This document shows, one piece after another, positions 45,318 to 55,363 of a stretch of 64,000 nt of DNA. This stretch comes from Pollutibacter soli (GTDB lineage: Bacteria; Bacteroidota; Bacteroidia; Chitinophagales; Chitinophagaceae), in contig JARJHS010000002.1 of the NCBI GenBank assembly GCA_029269725.1, positions 806,001 through 870,000 of the forward strand, written 5' to 3'. Below the pieces are notes generated by a model. The model had not been told where the DNA came from and made no database searches. It saw only the letters and a list, made by a program, of their open reading frames with translations. Positions within the stretch are counted from its first letter, which is position 1; the number at the start of each line of letters is the position of its first letter. The position numbers and the translations under genes were made by a program.

Positions 45318-45393
45318 AACGGGACATTTCGGATGTTGACATGAATGATACTGCTTCCGTTGCACCAATCCTTATAAATCATCGCTTTCGGGT

Positions 45394-45401
45394 TATTTTT
45401 G
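45394..45401 (+). promoter_or_regulatory. Candidate -7 promoter box for the molybdoprotein
   Basis: TATTTTTG is an exact TAnnTTTG match, 17 bp before the ATG at 45419. It supports that start over the ATG at 45341. A TTG at 45360-45362 is too far away (31 bp) for a good -33 element. Confidence 0.4.
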
Positions 45402-45418
45402 AACATAAATTTTCAGGT

Positions 45419-46111
45419 ATGTCTGCAGATGATAAACTTGACCGCGTCGTGGAGGCACGGATGAAATTAAAGGCCCGGTTTGAGGAGAAGATGAAGAATA
45501 CTCCGTCAGTTGCAGATGGAAAGCCGATGGGACGGGGACCGTTGAACCGTCATGGAATGCCGGTTACGCCTGTGGGTCAGACCCTTACAAAAAAATGGCC
45601 GGTACTGGATCTAGGTATACAACCCGATATTCCGCTGGATCAATGGCTGTTGATTGTGGACGGCGCGGTTCAGAATCCACTTGAACTCACCTGGGATGAT
45701 TTTATGGCCCTTCCACAAACTGATGATGTATCCGATTTTCATTGTGTGACCACATGGTCCAGATTGGATATTCCATGGCAGGGAGTAAGGTTTATGGATA
45801 TTGCTGCACTCGCCATGCCCACAGACGACGCAACGCATATCATGTGTTACGGATATGATGATTATTCTACCAACCTTTCTCTCGAAGAGGCTTTGAAACC
45901 AGATGTGTTACTCGTACATCACGCCGACGGGCAACCGCTACCGAAGGAACATGGAGGTCCTGTTCGAATGATCACGCCACAGCTATATGCATGGAAGGGA
46001 TCAAAATGGATTAAAAGAATTGAGTTTCTCCGATATAACATTCCCGGTTTCTGGGAAGAACGAGGTTATTCGAATACGGCGTATCCGTGGAGGAATGACC
46101 GATATTCCTAA
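45419..46111 (+). CDS. Sulfite-oxidase-like molybdopterin oxidoreductase
   Basis: A 230-residue protein of the oxidoreductase molybdopterin-binding (SUOX/YedY fold) family. The molybdenum-ligating cysteine is in DVSDFHCVTTWSRLDIPWQG, and HHADGQPLPKEHGGPVRMITPQLYAWKGSKW (parts HADGQPLPKEHGG and PQLYAWKGSKW) is the cofactor-binding region. It has no signal peptide, so it is cytoplasmic or exported by a partner; no heme or membrane subunit is adjacent. The start MSADDKLDRVVEARMKLK is chosen because the longer frame from 45341 crosses a promoter box. The substrate is unknown. Confidence 0.87.
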   Translation: MSADDKLDRVVEARMKLKARFEEKMKNTPSVADGKPMGRGPLNRHGMPVTPVGQTLTKKWPVLDLGIQPDIPLDQWLLIVDGAVQNPLELTWDDFMALPQTDDVSDFHCVTTWSRLDIPWQGVRFMDIAALAMPTDDATHIMCYGYDDYSTNLSLEEALKPDVLLVHHADGQPLPKEHGGPVRMITPQLYAWKGSKWIKRIEFLRYNIPGFWEERGYSNTAYPWRNDRYS

Positions 46112-46272
46112 GGACGAAGGCTGAATAAGTTATAAGTGTTAGGTGGTAAGTTAACCTGGGCTGAAACCGGTAACCGAATTCACCTCTGGTTGTGATAGCT
46201 GGTTCACTCATGCTCCTGAAAGAGCATACGGTTTGTAGCCTCCTGCATGCAAGAGATTGGCATTTAGTGTAG

Positions 46273-46288
46273 ACAACACATGCATTGT
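46273..46288. repeat. Degenerate copy of the ACAACRCATGCGTTGT palindrome
   Basis: ACAACACATGCATTGT differs from the family core at one position. The outer arms no longer pair well. It lies in the 275-bp spacer before the glycoside hydrolase. Confidence 0.6.
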
Positions 46289-46386
46289 ATATACCAGATG
46301 CTGAATAATACGAAACCGCTATCTTGCTGCCTGAAAAAAATCAAACCGTATTATTTCAATCAAACAACCATTCCAACAAAAGCCGC

Positions 46387-47445
46387 ATGAAGAAAAAATC
46401 TTTTTTATTGATAGCAGCAATGATGTCTTTCCTGAACATTGTTTCTGCGCAGAATACAAGATGGACAGAAGCAAAAGCAAAAGAATGGTATGCTCAACAG
46501 GGCTGGCTTCGTGGTTGTAATTTTCAGCCAAGTACTGCAATAAATCAGCTGGAAATGTTCCAGGCGGAAACATTCGATACCGCAACCATAAATAAAGAGC
46601 TGGGCTGGGCCCAAAACCTGGGCTTTAATGTTATGCGCGTTTACCTGCATCATTTATTATGGACATCGGATAAAGAAGGGTTTAAGAAAAGGTTGAACAC
46701 CTATCTTACAATTTCCACAAATCACAAAATAAAAACGCTGTTTGTGTTCTTTGATGATTGCTGGAACGATACCGCCTGGGTGGGTACACAACCCGCACCT
46801 AAACCCGGAGTTCATAATTCAGGTTGGGTACGGGATCCGGGTACCATGCTTTACAGATATCCCGACACGTTGAAGGCACTGGAAGCATATGTGAAGGACA
46901 TTTTGAGTACGTTTAAAAACGACAAGCGAATCTTGATGTGGGATCTGTATAATGAACCCGGTAACAGCGGACAATTCCAGAAAAGTTTACCCCTGCTTAA
47001 AAAAGTATTTCAATGGGCAAGAGAAGTAGGACCCTCACAGCCAGTGACGGCGGGAGTTTGGTCAGACGGACCCAATTTCAAAGAGCTTAACATCTTCCAA
47101 CTGGAAAATTCAGACATTATAACCTATCATAATTATTCATACATAGACAATCATAAATACAATATAGATACACTAAGAAAATATGGCCGACCATTAATTT
47201 GCACTGAGTATATGGCAAGGCGAAATGGAAGCCTTTTCCAGGTGATAACGCCCCTGCTGAAAAAGGAGAATGTCGGGGCCATCAACTGGGGATTTGTCAG
47301 TGGAAAAACAAACACCATTTTCGCCTGGGATACGCCAATAAAAGATGGAAAGGAACCGACACTTTGGTTTCATGATATCTACAGAAAAGACGGCACCGCA
47401 TTCAGCGAATATGAAGTAGAGTTTCTAAAGCAATTATTACACTGA
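46387..47445 (+). CDS. Secreted glycoside hydrolase (GH5-like, clan A fold)
   Basis: A 352-residue exported (beta/alpha)8-barrel enzyme with signal peptide ending at VSAQ. The probable acid/base is Glu190 in MWDLYNEPGN, and the nucleophile Glu274 in LICTEYMARR; substrate-site aromatic text includes YHNYSYIDNHKYN. This pattern fits cellulase-like family 5 and relatives acting on beta-linked glucans, mannans or xylans. No SusC/SusD pair is near, so it is not in a typical polysaccharide utilisation locus. Start ATG 46387 is the only one giving a clean signal peptide. Confidence 0.85.
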   Translation: MKKKSFLLIAAMMSFLNIVSAQNTRWTEAKAKEWYAQQGWLRGCNFQPSTAINQLEMFQAETFDTATINKELGWAQNLGFNVMRVYLHHLLWTSDKEGFKKRLNTYLTISTNHKIKTLFVFFDDCWNDTAWVGTQPAPKPGVHNSGWVRDPGTMLYRYPDTLKALEAYVKDILSTFKNDKRILMWDLYNEPGNSGQFQKSLPLLKKVFQWAREVGPSQPVTAGVWSDGPNFKELNIFQLENSDIITYHNYSYIDNHKYNIDTLRKYGRPLICTEYMARRNGSLFQVITPLLKKENVGAINWGFVSGKTNTIFAWDTPIKDGKEPTLWFHDIYRKDGTAFSEYEVEFLKQLLH

Positions 47446-47543
47446 GAATTTATAATCAGGAAAGCAACGGTTGTTTTGTCGGCAGATTAAACATGGACTG
47501 CTGATTAAGTATTCTTTCGTCAGAATTTGATAGATGCAAATAT

Positions 47544-48477
47544 TTCCCGCAGATGCGCGCGGACATCAGCACGACTCTTTTCAGCGAAAATCAGCGTGCC
47601 TTTTAATCTGCGTAATCAACGGGAACCTTTGAGGTCTCCGCATTTTCCCGCAGATCAGCGCAGATCGAATACACGCAGATGTGCGCAGATATCAGCACGA
47701 CTCTTTTCAGCGAAAATCATCATGCCTTTTAATCTGCGTAATCAGCGGGAACTTTTGAAGTCTCCGGATTTTCCCGCAGATCAGCGCAGATTGAATACAC
47801 GCAGATGTGCGCAGACATCAGCACGACTCTTTCAGCGAAAATCAGCGTGCCTTTTAATCTGCGTAATCAGCGGGAACCTTTGAAGTATGCACATTTTCCC
47901 GCAGATCAGCGCAGATTGAATACACGCAGATGTGCGCAGATATCAACTGATTGTGTTCAACGAAAATCATCATGCCTTTTAATCTGCGTAATCAGCGGGA
48001 ACCTTTGAAGTCTCCGGATTTTCCCGCAGATCAGCACAGATCGAATACACGCAGATGTGCGCAGATATCAGCACGACTCTTTCAGCGAAAATCATCGTGC
48101 CTTTTAATCTGCGTAATCAGCGGGAACCTTTGAGGTCTCCGCATTTTCCCGCAGATCAGCGCAGATCGAATACACGCAGATGCGCGCAGACATCAGCACG
48201 ACTCTTTTCAGCGAAAATCAGCGTGCCTTTTAATCTGCGTAATCAGCGGGAACCTTTTAAGTATGCGCATTTTCCCGCAGATCAGCGCAGATTGAATACA
48301 CGCAGATGTGCGCAGATATCAACTGATTGTGTTCAACGAAAATCATAATGCCTTTTAATCTGCGTAATCAGCGGGAGCCTTTGAAGTATCCGCATTTTCC
48401 CGCAGATCAACGCAGATTGAATACACGCAGATGCGCGCAGACATCAGCACGACTCTTTTCAGCGAAAATCAGCGGGA
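47544..48477. repeat. Tandem array of about 125-bp repeats
   Basis: Eight units begin with TTCCCGCAGAT at 47544, 47645, 47771, 47896, 48021, 48146, 48272 and 48397. The spacing is 125 or 126 bp except for the first unit, which is about 25 bp shorter. Each unit holds several CGCAGAT words and ends with AATCTGCGTAATCAGCGGGA, which is partly complementary to its beginning. Units differ by few bases, mostly at fixed positions (for example AGTCTCCGGA against AGTATGCACA). Apparent reading frames through it are by-products of the near-126-bp period. Confidence 0.95.
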
Positions 48478-48496
48478 AAAATGAGATAATACAAAT

Positions 48497-48522
48497 AAAA
48501 AAAGGTGGCCATGACCACCTTT
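48497..48522 (-). terminator. Bidirectional intrinsic terminator after the E2 gene
   Basis: The stem AAAGGTGG (48501-48508) / CCACCTTT (48515-48522) has on the minus strand a run of seven T after it, and on the plus strand TTATTATTTT. It ends the E2 gene (stop at 48589) and separates it from the repeat array. Confidence 0.85.
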
Positions 48523-48561
48523 ATTATTTTAAATTTCGTCAACCTTTCTCAATCGCGAAGA

Positions 48562-48593
48562 CTAACGTTTAACGTTATACGTAAAACGTTAAA
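48562..48593. repeat. AACGTT-rich palindromic repeat
   Basis: CTAACGTTTAACGTTATACG followed by TAAAACGTTAAA; halves AACGTTTAACGT and ACGTAAAACGTT pair with one mismatch around TAT. The element overlaps the end of the E2 coding sequence (stop at 48589). Confidence 0.75.
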
Positions 48594-50241
48594 CCAACAT
48601 AATTACCGGATTCTCAAGGTACTTCTTCACTGTCTGTAAGAAAGCCGCACCAACAGCACCATCAACAGAGCGGTGATCGCAACTGAGGGTGACTTTCATC
48701 ACATTGGTAACATCAAATCCGGTTCCCTTTTTCACCACCACTTCCTTGATTCTTCCAACAGCAAGGATAGCGCTATCCGGAGGATTGATGATTGCAGTGA
48801 ACTCATCAATATCCATCATGCCCAGGTTAGAAATCGTGAAAGTGTTTCCACTGAATTCGTTGGGTTGTATTTTTTTGTTGCGCGCTTTATCGTATAGATC
48901 TTTTGCTTCTGCTGCGATTTGTGAGAGGCTTTTCTGATCAGCAAAACGAATCACAGGGACAATCAAACCTTCCGGTAATGCAATTGCACTGCCTACATGA
49001 ATATGCTGATAAGTTCTTACAAAATCACCCATCCAGCTGCTGTTCACCGCTGGATGCTGACGCAGAGCCATCGCGCAGGCTTTAATCGTGAGATCCTGGA
49101 AAGAAATTTTCACCGGGCTCACTTCATTCCATTGTTTTCTTGCCGCCATCGCATTGTCCATGTTAATTTCCATGGTCAGGAAGAAATGCGGCGCCGAATA
49201 CATGCTCTCGCTCAGGCGTTTGGCAATAACTTTTCGCATCTGCGAATTCTGGGTATCTGTGTATCCTTCTTTTCCGCCTGGTGCGAACGCAGGAACTGCT
49301 GCAGTTTTTGCAGCAGGTGCTGCAGATGCTGCTGCCGGTTTTGCAGAAGGAACGAAACTATCGACATCACGTTTGATTATTCTTCCGCCGTCACCGGTTC
49401 CCTGTACCTGTTTAATATCGATACCTTTTTCTTCGGCAAGTCTTTTTGCAAGAGGAGAAGCTTTCAATCTGCCATTTTCAGAAGCATTGTCTGATTCATG
49501 TGAACCCGTTTCTTCGGCAGGCTTCGATTCAGCTTTAGCTTCGGGTGCGGCCTCCTCAGCTTTTGCATCACTACCACCAGGCTGATCCAGTGAATTGAGT
49601 AATCCACTGATATCAGTACCTTCTTTACCTACAATGGCAATGACGCTGTTTACTTTCGCAGCTTCACCTTCTTTTATACCAACATGCAATAAAGTACCAT
49701 CAGCATAGCCGACAACTTCCATTGTGGCTTTGTCTGTTTCCACATCAGCCAGGCTATCATCGGCCTTCACTTTATCACCAACTTTCTTATTCCAATGAAC
49801 AATTTTTCCTTCGGTCATCGTATCGCTCAATAAAGGCATGCGAATAACGGTTACACCTAATTGCTCGGGAGTAACAGAAGGACCTTTTGGTGCGGGAGCG
49901 GCAGGTTTTGCAGATGGTTCAGCTGGTTTTGCGGCGGGAGCTTCTTCTTTTTTAGGCGCTGAACCTCCTGAATCACCAGAAAGCAGTTTTTTATAATCCT
50001 CACCTTCCTTACCTACAATCGCTATAATATCATTCACTTTCGCCGCATCACCTTCGTTCACGCCCACATACAGCAGTGTTCCGTCAGCATATCCTACCAC
50101 TTCCATGGTAGCCTTATCTGTTTCAACGTCTGCGAGAACATCGTCACTTTTAACCTTATCACCAACTTTTTTGTTCCACTTCACGATCTTGCCTTCAGTC
50201 ATCGTATCACTCAGGAGCGGCATTCGTATCACCTCTGCCAT
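48589..50241 (-). CDS. pdhC: Pyruvate dehydrogenase E2, dihydrolipoamide acetyltransferase
   Basis: A 550-residue acyltransferase that moves the acetyl group from lipoate to CoA. Two lipoyl domains are seen (residues 1-80 and 130-210), each with VETDKATMEVVGYADGTLL; the lysine is lipoylated. Ala/Pro-rich linkers follow, then a peripheral-subunit-binding domain (ASPLAKRLAEEKGIDIKQVQG) and the catalytic domain ending with CDHRSVDGAVGAAFL, which has the HxxxDG active site. Two lipoyl domains are common in this phylum. E1 and E3 genes are not adjacent. It stands alone, with a terminator after it. Confidence 0.94.
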   Translation of the reverse strand: MAEVIRMPLLSDTMTEGKIVKWNKKVGDKVKSDDVLADVETDKATMEVVGYADGTLLYVGVNEGDAAKVNDIIAIVGKEGEDYKKLLSGDSGGSAPKKEEAPAAKPAEPSAKPAAPAPKGPSVTPEQLGVTVIRMPLLSDTMTEGKIVHWNKKVGDKVKADDSLADVETDKATMEVVGYADGTLLHVGIKEGEAAKVNSVIAIVGKEGTDISGLLNSLDQPGGSDAKAEEAAPEAKAESKPAEETGSHESDNASENGRLKASPLAKRLAEEKGIDIKQVQGTGDGGRIIKRDVDSFVPSAKPAAASAAPAAKTAAVPAFAPGGKEGYTDTQNSQMRKVIAKRLSESMYSAPHFFLTMEINMDNAMAARKQWNEVSPVKISFQDLTIKACAMALRQHPAVNSSWMGDFVRTYQHIHVGSAIALPEGLIVPVIRFADQKSLSQIAAEAKDLYDKARNKKIQPNEFSGNTFTISNLGMMDIDEFTAIINPPDSAILAVGRIKEVVVKKGTGFDVTNVMKVTLSCDHRSVDGAVGAAFLQTVKKYLENPVIMLV

Positions 50242-50338
50242 ATAGAAGCTATCGGTTTAATAGTTTTTAAAATCGATTTGGAAGGTCGAAATTAAGGTAA
50301 ATTGATCAATTCATCCCTTGAAGGAAAGCGCCTTAAAA

Positions 50339-52153
50339 TCAGTAGTCCAGGTCGAGGTTCAGTCTCTCTTTCAATTCCTGGATCAATGGATAAGCCTGTA
50401 TCATTTTTAAATACTGTTCACGCGCAGTGAGCGGTCGCTCTACCGGGGTGTCCGGCTCTTCGCTTGCTTTTACGATCACCTGGTAATTGAGTGACCTGTT
50501 ATTAAAAAACTGTTGAAGATGATTGATCAGCGCCCCACGTTCCTGTTCAATAAATTTCTGCTGGATATTGGTTTCAGTATAGATTTCAAAGCTACTATCA
50601 CTGGTAATCACCAACTCAGACCTTTTGAAATTATCAGCAGTTGAATGATTTTTGTCTTCGGTAAGTTTCTCAATATACTCCTCCCAGGCTTTTCTCAGAT
50701 TTTCGCCATCCAGCGGCGTCGTGCTATCCTCTCTTCCCGACTTGTTGGCCATCTTCGCCCTGATCTTCTGAAGTGCGCCCATAGTTGGCCGCTCCTTTTT
50801 TTCGGCAGGTGCCTCCGATTCAACCGGTGCATTTTCTTTTTTTGGAAATGCCTGGATAGATTTCACTTCTTTTTCTGTCTCCACAACCAGCCTGGCCTTC
50901 ATCTCACCTGCCTGCTGAGGCGGAGCCGAATTGGTTTTTGGCGCTGCATCTTTTGTTTGCGCACCGGGTGCTTCCTGGAGTTTCCGAATGCTTACTGCCC
51001 GGAACTGATCAATCCTTTTTTTTTTGACAGCGCCTTCGCCTGAACTTTCGATCGTTAATGCCTGCTGCAGATAAGCGAGTCGCACAAGCAATAATTCAAT
51101 ATGCAGCTTCTTGTTTTTCGCCTGTTTGTAACCGATATCAGCATCGTTCAGCATGTTTACTGCACTGATGAGCCATGCGAGTGAAATTTTTGACGCTGAT
51201 TCCTGGTATTTATCCCTGAAACTTTCCACCACTTCCAGCAATGAGAGTGTTCTTTTATCACGGCAGACCATCAGGTTCCGAAGAAATTCAGAGAATCCTG
51301 CGATTACAATTTCGCCATCAAAACCTCTTCTGTTGATTTCATCGAAAAGCAACAAGGCGCCGGCAAGATCCTGCGAATTAAGCATGTCCAGCAACCTGAA
51401 ATAATATTCTTCATCCAGGATATTCAGGTGCTCGAGTGTATTTGAATAAGTAATTTTTCCGCCGGTAAAACTCACGATCTTATCGAGAATGCTCAGTGCA
51501 TCACGCATACATCCTTCACTCTTCTGAGCGATTACCTGCAGTGCTGATTTCTCTGCTGAAAGTTCTTCTTTATCTACAATTTCTTCGAGATGCTCGACCG
51601 TATCTTCCGTTGTAATCCTTCTGAAATCAAAAATCTGGCAACGCGACAAAATCGTCGGAAGGATCTTGTATTTTTCTGTTGTTGCCAGGATAAAAATTGC
51701 ATATGGCGGAGGTTCTTCCAGCGTTTTAAGAAACGCATTGAACGCTGCCGCACTCAGCATATGAACCTCGTCAATGATATACACTTTGTATTTACCTGAT
51801 TGCGGAGCATACCTTACCTGCTCGGTAAGTGTTCGGATATCATCAACAGAGTTATTACTTGCTGCATCCAGTTCGTGGATGTTCAGCGATGTGCCAGCAT
51901 TGAAAGTGACGCAACTCTGGCACTGATCGCAGGCTTCCCCATCCTCACGCAGATTTTCACAATTGATGGTTTTCGCTAATATGCGGGCACAGGTCGTTTT
52001 ACCCACACCTCGCGGTCCTGTAAAAAGAAAGGCGTGCGCAAGCTGATTCTGTCTGACAGCATTTTTTAATGTAGTAGTGATGTGCGACTGACCCACCACG
52101 GAAGAAAAATTCTGGGGACGGTACTTTCTCGCAGAAACAATGAATTTTTCCAT
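50339..52153 (-). CDS. dnaX: DNA polymerase III subunit gamma/tau
   Basis: A 604-residue clamp-loader ATPase. Walker A is GPRGVGKTTCARIL (near residue 46), the zinc cysteines are in CENLREDGEACDQCQSC, Walker B is YIIDEVHML, and sensor 1 is ATTEKYKILPTILSRC. Residues about 380-470 are a low-complexity linker, and the last part is a tau-like C-terminal domain (FIEQERGALINHLQQFFNNR). The sequence START MEKFIVSARKYRPQNFSSVVGQ is the normal beginning. There is no sign of a programmed frameshift site that I can assess. It is divergent from glpK. Confidence 0.95.
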   Translation of the reverse strand: MEKFIVSARKYRPQNFSSVVGQSHITTTLKNAVRQNQLAHAFLFTGPRGVGKTTCARILAKTINCENLREDGEACDQCQSCVTFNAGTSLNIHELDAASNNSVDDIRTLTEQVRYAPQSGKYKVYIIDEVHMLSAAAFNAFLKTLEEPPPYAIFILATTEKYKILPTILSRCQIFDFRRITTEDTVEHLEEIVDKEELSAEKSALQVIAQKSEGCMRDALSILDKIVSFTGGKITYSNTLEHLNILDEEYYFRLLDMLNSQDLAGALLLFDEINRRGFDGEIVIAGFSEFLRNLMVCRDKRTLSLLEVVESFRDKYQESASKISLAWLISAVNMLNDADIGYKQAKNKKLHIELLLVRLAYLQQALTIESSGEGAVKKKRIDQFRAVSIRKLQEAPGAQTKDAAPKTNSAPPQQAGEMKARLVVETEKEVKSIQAFPKKENAPVESEAPAEKKERPTMGALQKIRAKMANKSGREDSTTPLDGENLRKAWEEYIEKLTEDKNHSTADNFKRSELVITSDSSFEIYTETNIQQKFIEQERGALINHLQQFFNNRSLNYQVIVKASEEPDTPVERPLTAREQYLKMIQAYPLIQELKERLNLDLDY

Positions 52154-52253
52154 AAAGCGGCAAATTAAGAAAATTTGGCAACTGGAAACGGGTATCGGCT
52201 AACTTGTAAGCCCTATCTTGTAATTGCTGAACGCCAAAACAATCCAAACGATT

Positions 52254-53747
52254 ATGCCTGAATATGTTTTGTCATTTGACCAGGGAACGACCAGTTCCAG
52301 AGCAATCCTCTTCGATTCTTCAGGAGCCATTGCAGATGTTGCCCAGAAAGAGTTTACGCAGATATTTCCTCAACCCGGGTGGGTGGAACATGATCCGATG
52401 GAAATCTGGGCCACACAATTGGGTGTTGCTGCTGAAGTGATTTCAAGGAAGGGAATCAGTATAAAGAATATACATACGATCGGAATAACCAATCAGCGTG
52501 AAACAACCATCGTCTGGGATCGTGTCTCAGGCGAGCCGGTGTACAATGCAATCGTCTGGCAGGATCGTCGTACCGCTGATTATTGTGATCAGCTGAAAAA
52601 CGATGGCCTGGCGAAAATGATCGGGGAAAAAACCGGATTGGTAATCGATGCTTATTTTTCCGCAACCAAGCTGAAATGGATACTGGATAATATTCCTGGC
52701 GCACGAGCAAAAGCGTCTGCAGGCCAACTTGCTTTTGGTACAGTCGATACCTGGCTTTTATGGCGGCTGACCCAGGGACAGGTACACGTTACCGATATGA
52801 GTAATGCGTCGCGAACTATGCTTTTCAATCTTACAACGCTGGACTGGGATGATGATCTTTTGAAGCTGTTTGATATTCCACGAAACGTTCTGCCATTTGT
52901 AAAAAGCAGCTCCGAAGTATACGGGATAACGCAACGCGTTCTCGCACCATCATCTGTGCCGATTGCAGGAATTGCAGGTGATCAGCAGGCTGCGCTTTTC
53001 GGACAGCAATGTATTGAGCCGGGGATGGTAAAAAACACCTATGGTACCGGTTGTTTTATGCTGATGAATACAGGTGATAAACCGATTTTTTCAACAAATA
53101 ATTTATTAACAACAGTAGCGTGGAAGCTGGGGAATAAAGTTGAATATGCATTGGAGGGAAGTGTGTTCATTGCGGGTGCGGTTGTACAATGGCTGAGGGA
53201 CGGGCTCGGTATTATCCGCAGTTCTGCAGATGTAGAGAAGCTCGCGCGGGAAGTGGTTTCCGCGGAAGGCGTTTTTGTAGTGCCGGCATTTGCCGGACTC
53301 GGTGCGCCTCACTGGAACCAGCATGCCCGTGGAACCATTGTTGGTCTTACCAGGGGAAGTACCAGATCGCATATTGCCCGCGCAGCACTTAACAGTATTG
53401 CCTTTCAGACTCATGACGTACTTAGGGCTATGGAAGCAGATGCGGGTATTCCTATACGTGAGCTAAGGGTTGATGGTGGCGCAACTGCCAATGATCTGCT
53501 CATGCAGTTCCAGAGTGATATACTGAATGTACATGTAGTACGTCCACGCATAACCGAGACAACTGCACTTGGAGCAGCGTTTCTTGCTGGTCTTGCTACT
53601 GGTTTCTGGACGAGCACTACCGACCTCGCCAAACAATGGCAGAGAGAAAAAGAATTTACACCGGAAATGGAAGAACAGGAAAGAGATACTTTATTAAAAG
53701 GATGGAGTAAGGCAGTTCATGCGGCAAAGGCCTGGACCGATGTTTAA
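52254..53747 (+). CDS. glpK: Glycerol kinase
   Basis: A 497-residue FGGY-family kinase that phosphorylates glycerol with ATP. Motifs: [20 protein letters not shown] at the N-terminus, [24 protein letters not shown], and the ATP-binding [19 protein letters not shown]-like region ([17 protein letters not shown]), ending with [19 protein letters not shown]. The ATG at 52254 is used; a longer frame from 52224 has no support. It is the first gene of glpK-glpD-glpF, with 17 bp to glpD. Confidence 0.96.
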   Translation: MPEYVLSFDQGTTSSRAILFDSSGAIADVAQKEFTQIFPQPGWVEHDPMEIWATQLGVAAEVISRKGISIKNIHTIGITNQRETTIVWDRVSGEPVYNAIVWQDRRTADYCDQLKNDGLAKMIGEKTGLVIDAYFSATKLKWILDNIPGARAKASAGQLAFGTVDTWLLWRLTQGQVHVTDMSNASRTMLFNLTTLDWDDDLLKLFDIPRNVLPFVKSSSEVYGITQRVLAPSSVPIAGIAGDQQAALFGQQCIEPGMVKNTYGTGCFMLMNTGDKPIFSTNNLLTTVAWKLGNKVEYALEGSVFIAGAVVQWLRDGLGIIRSSADVEKLAREVVSAEGVFVVPAFAGLGAPHWNQHARGTIVGLTRGSTRSHIARAALNSIAFQTHDVLRAMEADAGIPIRELRVDGGATANDLLMQFQSDILNVHVVRPRITETTALGAAFLAGLATGFWTSTTDLAKQWQREKEFTPEMEEQERDTLLKGWSKAVHAAKAWTDV

Positions 53748-53764
53748 ATGAAGATGGATACTAT

Positions 53765-55318
53765 ATGAGAAGAGAGGCGATGCTCGAAATACTGGGTAAC
53801 AGCCGGCAGTGGGATCTGTTGGTGATCGGTGGTGGCGCAACCGGGTTGGGCATTGCTATTGATGCTGCTTCCCGCGGCTACAACACTTTGTTACTCGAAA
53901 AAAAAGACTTTGCCGGAGGTACATCCAGCAGAAGCACAAAGCTGATACATGGTGGTGTTCGGTATCTGGCTCAGGGAAATATTGGCCTCGTAAAAGAGGC
54001 ATTAAAAGAGCGAAGTCTCCTGCTAAAAAATGCGCCCCATCTTTCGCATAAACAATTGTTCATTGTTCCTTCTTACAGATGGTGGGAGAAATGGTATTAT
54101 GGGTCGGGCCTGACTTTTTATGATTTGCTGGCCGGTAAATCCGGCATTGGCAAAACAAAGATCATGTCGTCAAAAGAAGTAATCCAGCATATACCCGTAG
54201 CCGAGAATTCAAAACTCTCCGGTGGCATCGGCTATTTTGATGGTCAGTTCGACGATGCACGCCTGGCGATCAATATGGCGCAGACCGCTGCTGAACAAGG
54301 TGCTGTACTGCTGAATTATTTTCCGGTAAAAGAATTGATAAAGACCGGTAAAAAAGTAAGTGGAGTTATTGCAACTGATTCTGTTAACGGAAAGAATTAT
54401 GAGATCCAGGCAAAGGCGGTGATCAATGCAACTGGTGTTTATGTGGATGAAATTATCAGGATGGAAGACAATGAATCGCCGGGTATGGTTTCGCCTTCGC
54501 AGGGAATACATCTTGTTCTGGAGAAAAAATTCTTTCCTGGGAAAGCTGCGTTAATGATTCCAAAAACTGCCGATGGACGTGTTTTATTTGCAGTGCCCTG
54601 GTATAATCGTGTTGTTGTGGGTACCACGGATACACCAGTAGACAACATCGCAGGAGAGCCTTTGCCATTCCGTGAGGAGATCAGTTTTATCATTTATCAT
54701 TTCAATAAATACCTGAATGCAGACATCGGCGAATCCGACATCAGGAGCATATTCACTGGCCTGCGACCGCTGGTAAAATCATCGAACACCGGAAAAACAG
54801 CTATGCTTTCACGTGACCACACGATCGTTGTTTCCACCGGAGGATTGATAACAATTACGGGAGGAAAATGGACTACCTACAGAAAGATGGCGAAGGATGC
54901 CGTCGACAATGCAGTTTTTGTTGCTAAACTAAAGCCACAGAATTGCGTAACAGAAAATCTCAAAATTCATGGGTGGACAGATAATTTTCAATCGGAGACC
55001 TATCTTAAAAACTATGGCAGTGATGCACCAGCAATTGAATCATTGGAAGACGATCCGGAATTGAAAAAGAAAATTCATCCTTCATTTCCTGATACCATGG
55101 CGGAAGTTTTCTGGGCTGTTGAAGAAGAGATGGCGATGAGGGTGGAAGATGTACTGGCACGGAGAACGAGACTTTTATTTCTTGATGCAAGAGCTGCGCT
55201 GGAAGCAGCGCCTGCAATAGCAGATGAAATGATGAAATGGCTTGGTCGGGATGAACACTGGAAGAAAAAAGAACTCGAAAGTTTTTCAGAGCTTGTAAAA
55301 GGATACCTGCCTTATTAA
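53765..55318 (+). CDS. glpD: Aerobic glycerol-3-phosphate dehydrogenase
   Basis: A 517-residue FAD enzyme that oxidises glycerol 3-phosphate to dihydroxyacetone phosphate and feeds electrons to the menaquinone pool. The FAD motif is LLVIGGGATGLGIAIDAASR, followed by TSSRSTKLIHGGVRYL, the family signature. The VVVGTTDTPVDN segment and the DAP-like C-terminal domain (ARRTRLLFLDARAALEAAP) are complete. A second ATG at 53780 (MLEILGNSRQW) is also possible as start. Second gene of the glycerol operon. Confidence 0.95.
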   Translation: MRREAMLEILGNSRQWDLLVIGGGATGLGIAIDAASRGYNTLLLEKKDFAGGTSSRSTKLIHGGVRYLAQGNIGLVKEALKERSLLLKNAPHLSHKQLFIVPSYRWWEKWYYGSGLTFYDLLAGKSGIGKTKIMSSKEVIQHIPVAENSKLSGGIGYFDGQFDDARLAINMAQTAAEQGAVLLNYFPVKELIKTGKKVSGVIATDSVNGKNYEIQAKAVINATGVYVDEIIRMEDNESPGMVSPSQGIHLVLEKKFFPGKAALMIPKTADGRVLFAVPWYNRVVVGTTDTPVDNIAGEPLPFREEISFIIYHFNKYLNADIGESDIRSIFTGLRPLVKSSNTGKTAMLSRDHTIVVSTGGLITITGGKWTTYRKMAKDAVDNAVFVAKLKPQNCVTENLKIHGWTDNFQSETYLKNYGSDAPAIESLEDDPELKKKIHPSFPDTMAEVFWAVEEEMAMRVEDVLARRTRLLFLDARAALEAAPAIADEMMKWLGRDEHWKKKELESFSELVKGYLPY

Positions 55319-55363
55319 AAGCTCATTATTTTTTGCCATATTACAGAATCAAAATTGCCTGCT

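Noticed and set aside
47544-48477. CRISPR array
   Set aside because: The units are continuous 125-bp repeats with no unique spacers, and no cas gene is near.
47527-48572. Several overlapping plus-strand frames of 60-118 codons with Arg/Leu/Asn-rich text
   Set aside because: They are translations of the 125-126-bp tandem repeat, repeat with the same period and switch frame whenever a unit is 125 bp long. There is no signal or conserved protein character.
48997-49585. Two plus-strand frames of 165 codons each
   Set aside because: They are antisense to the Ala/Pro-rich linker of the E2 gene, where long shadow frames are expected.
53106-53414. 102-codon minus-strand frame inside glpK
   Set aside because: It is a shadow of the kinase gene, which is intact.
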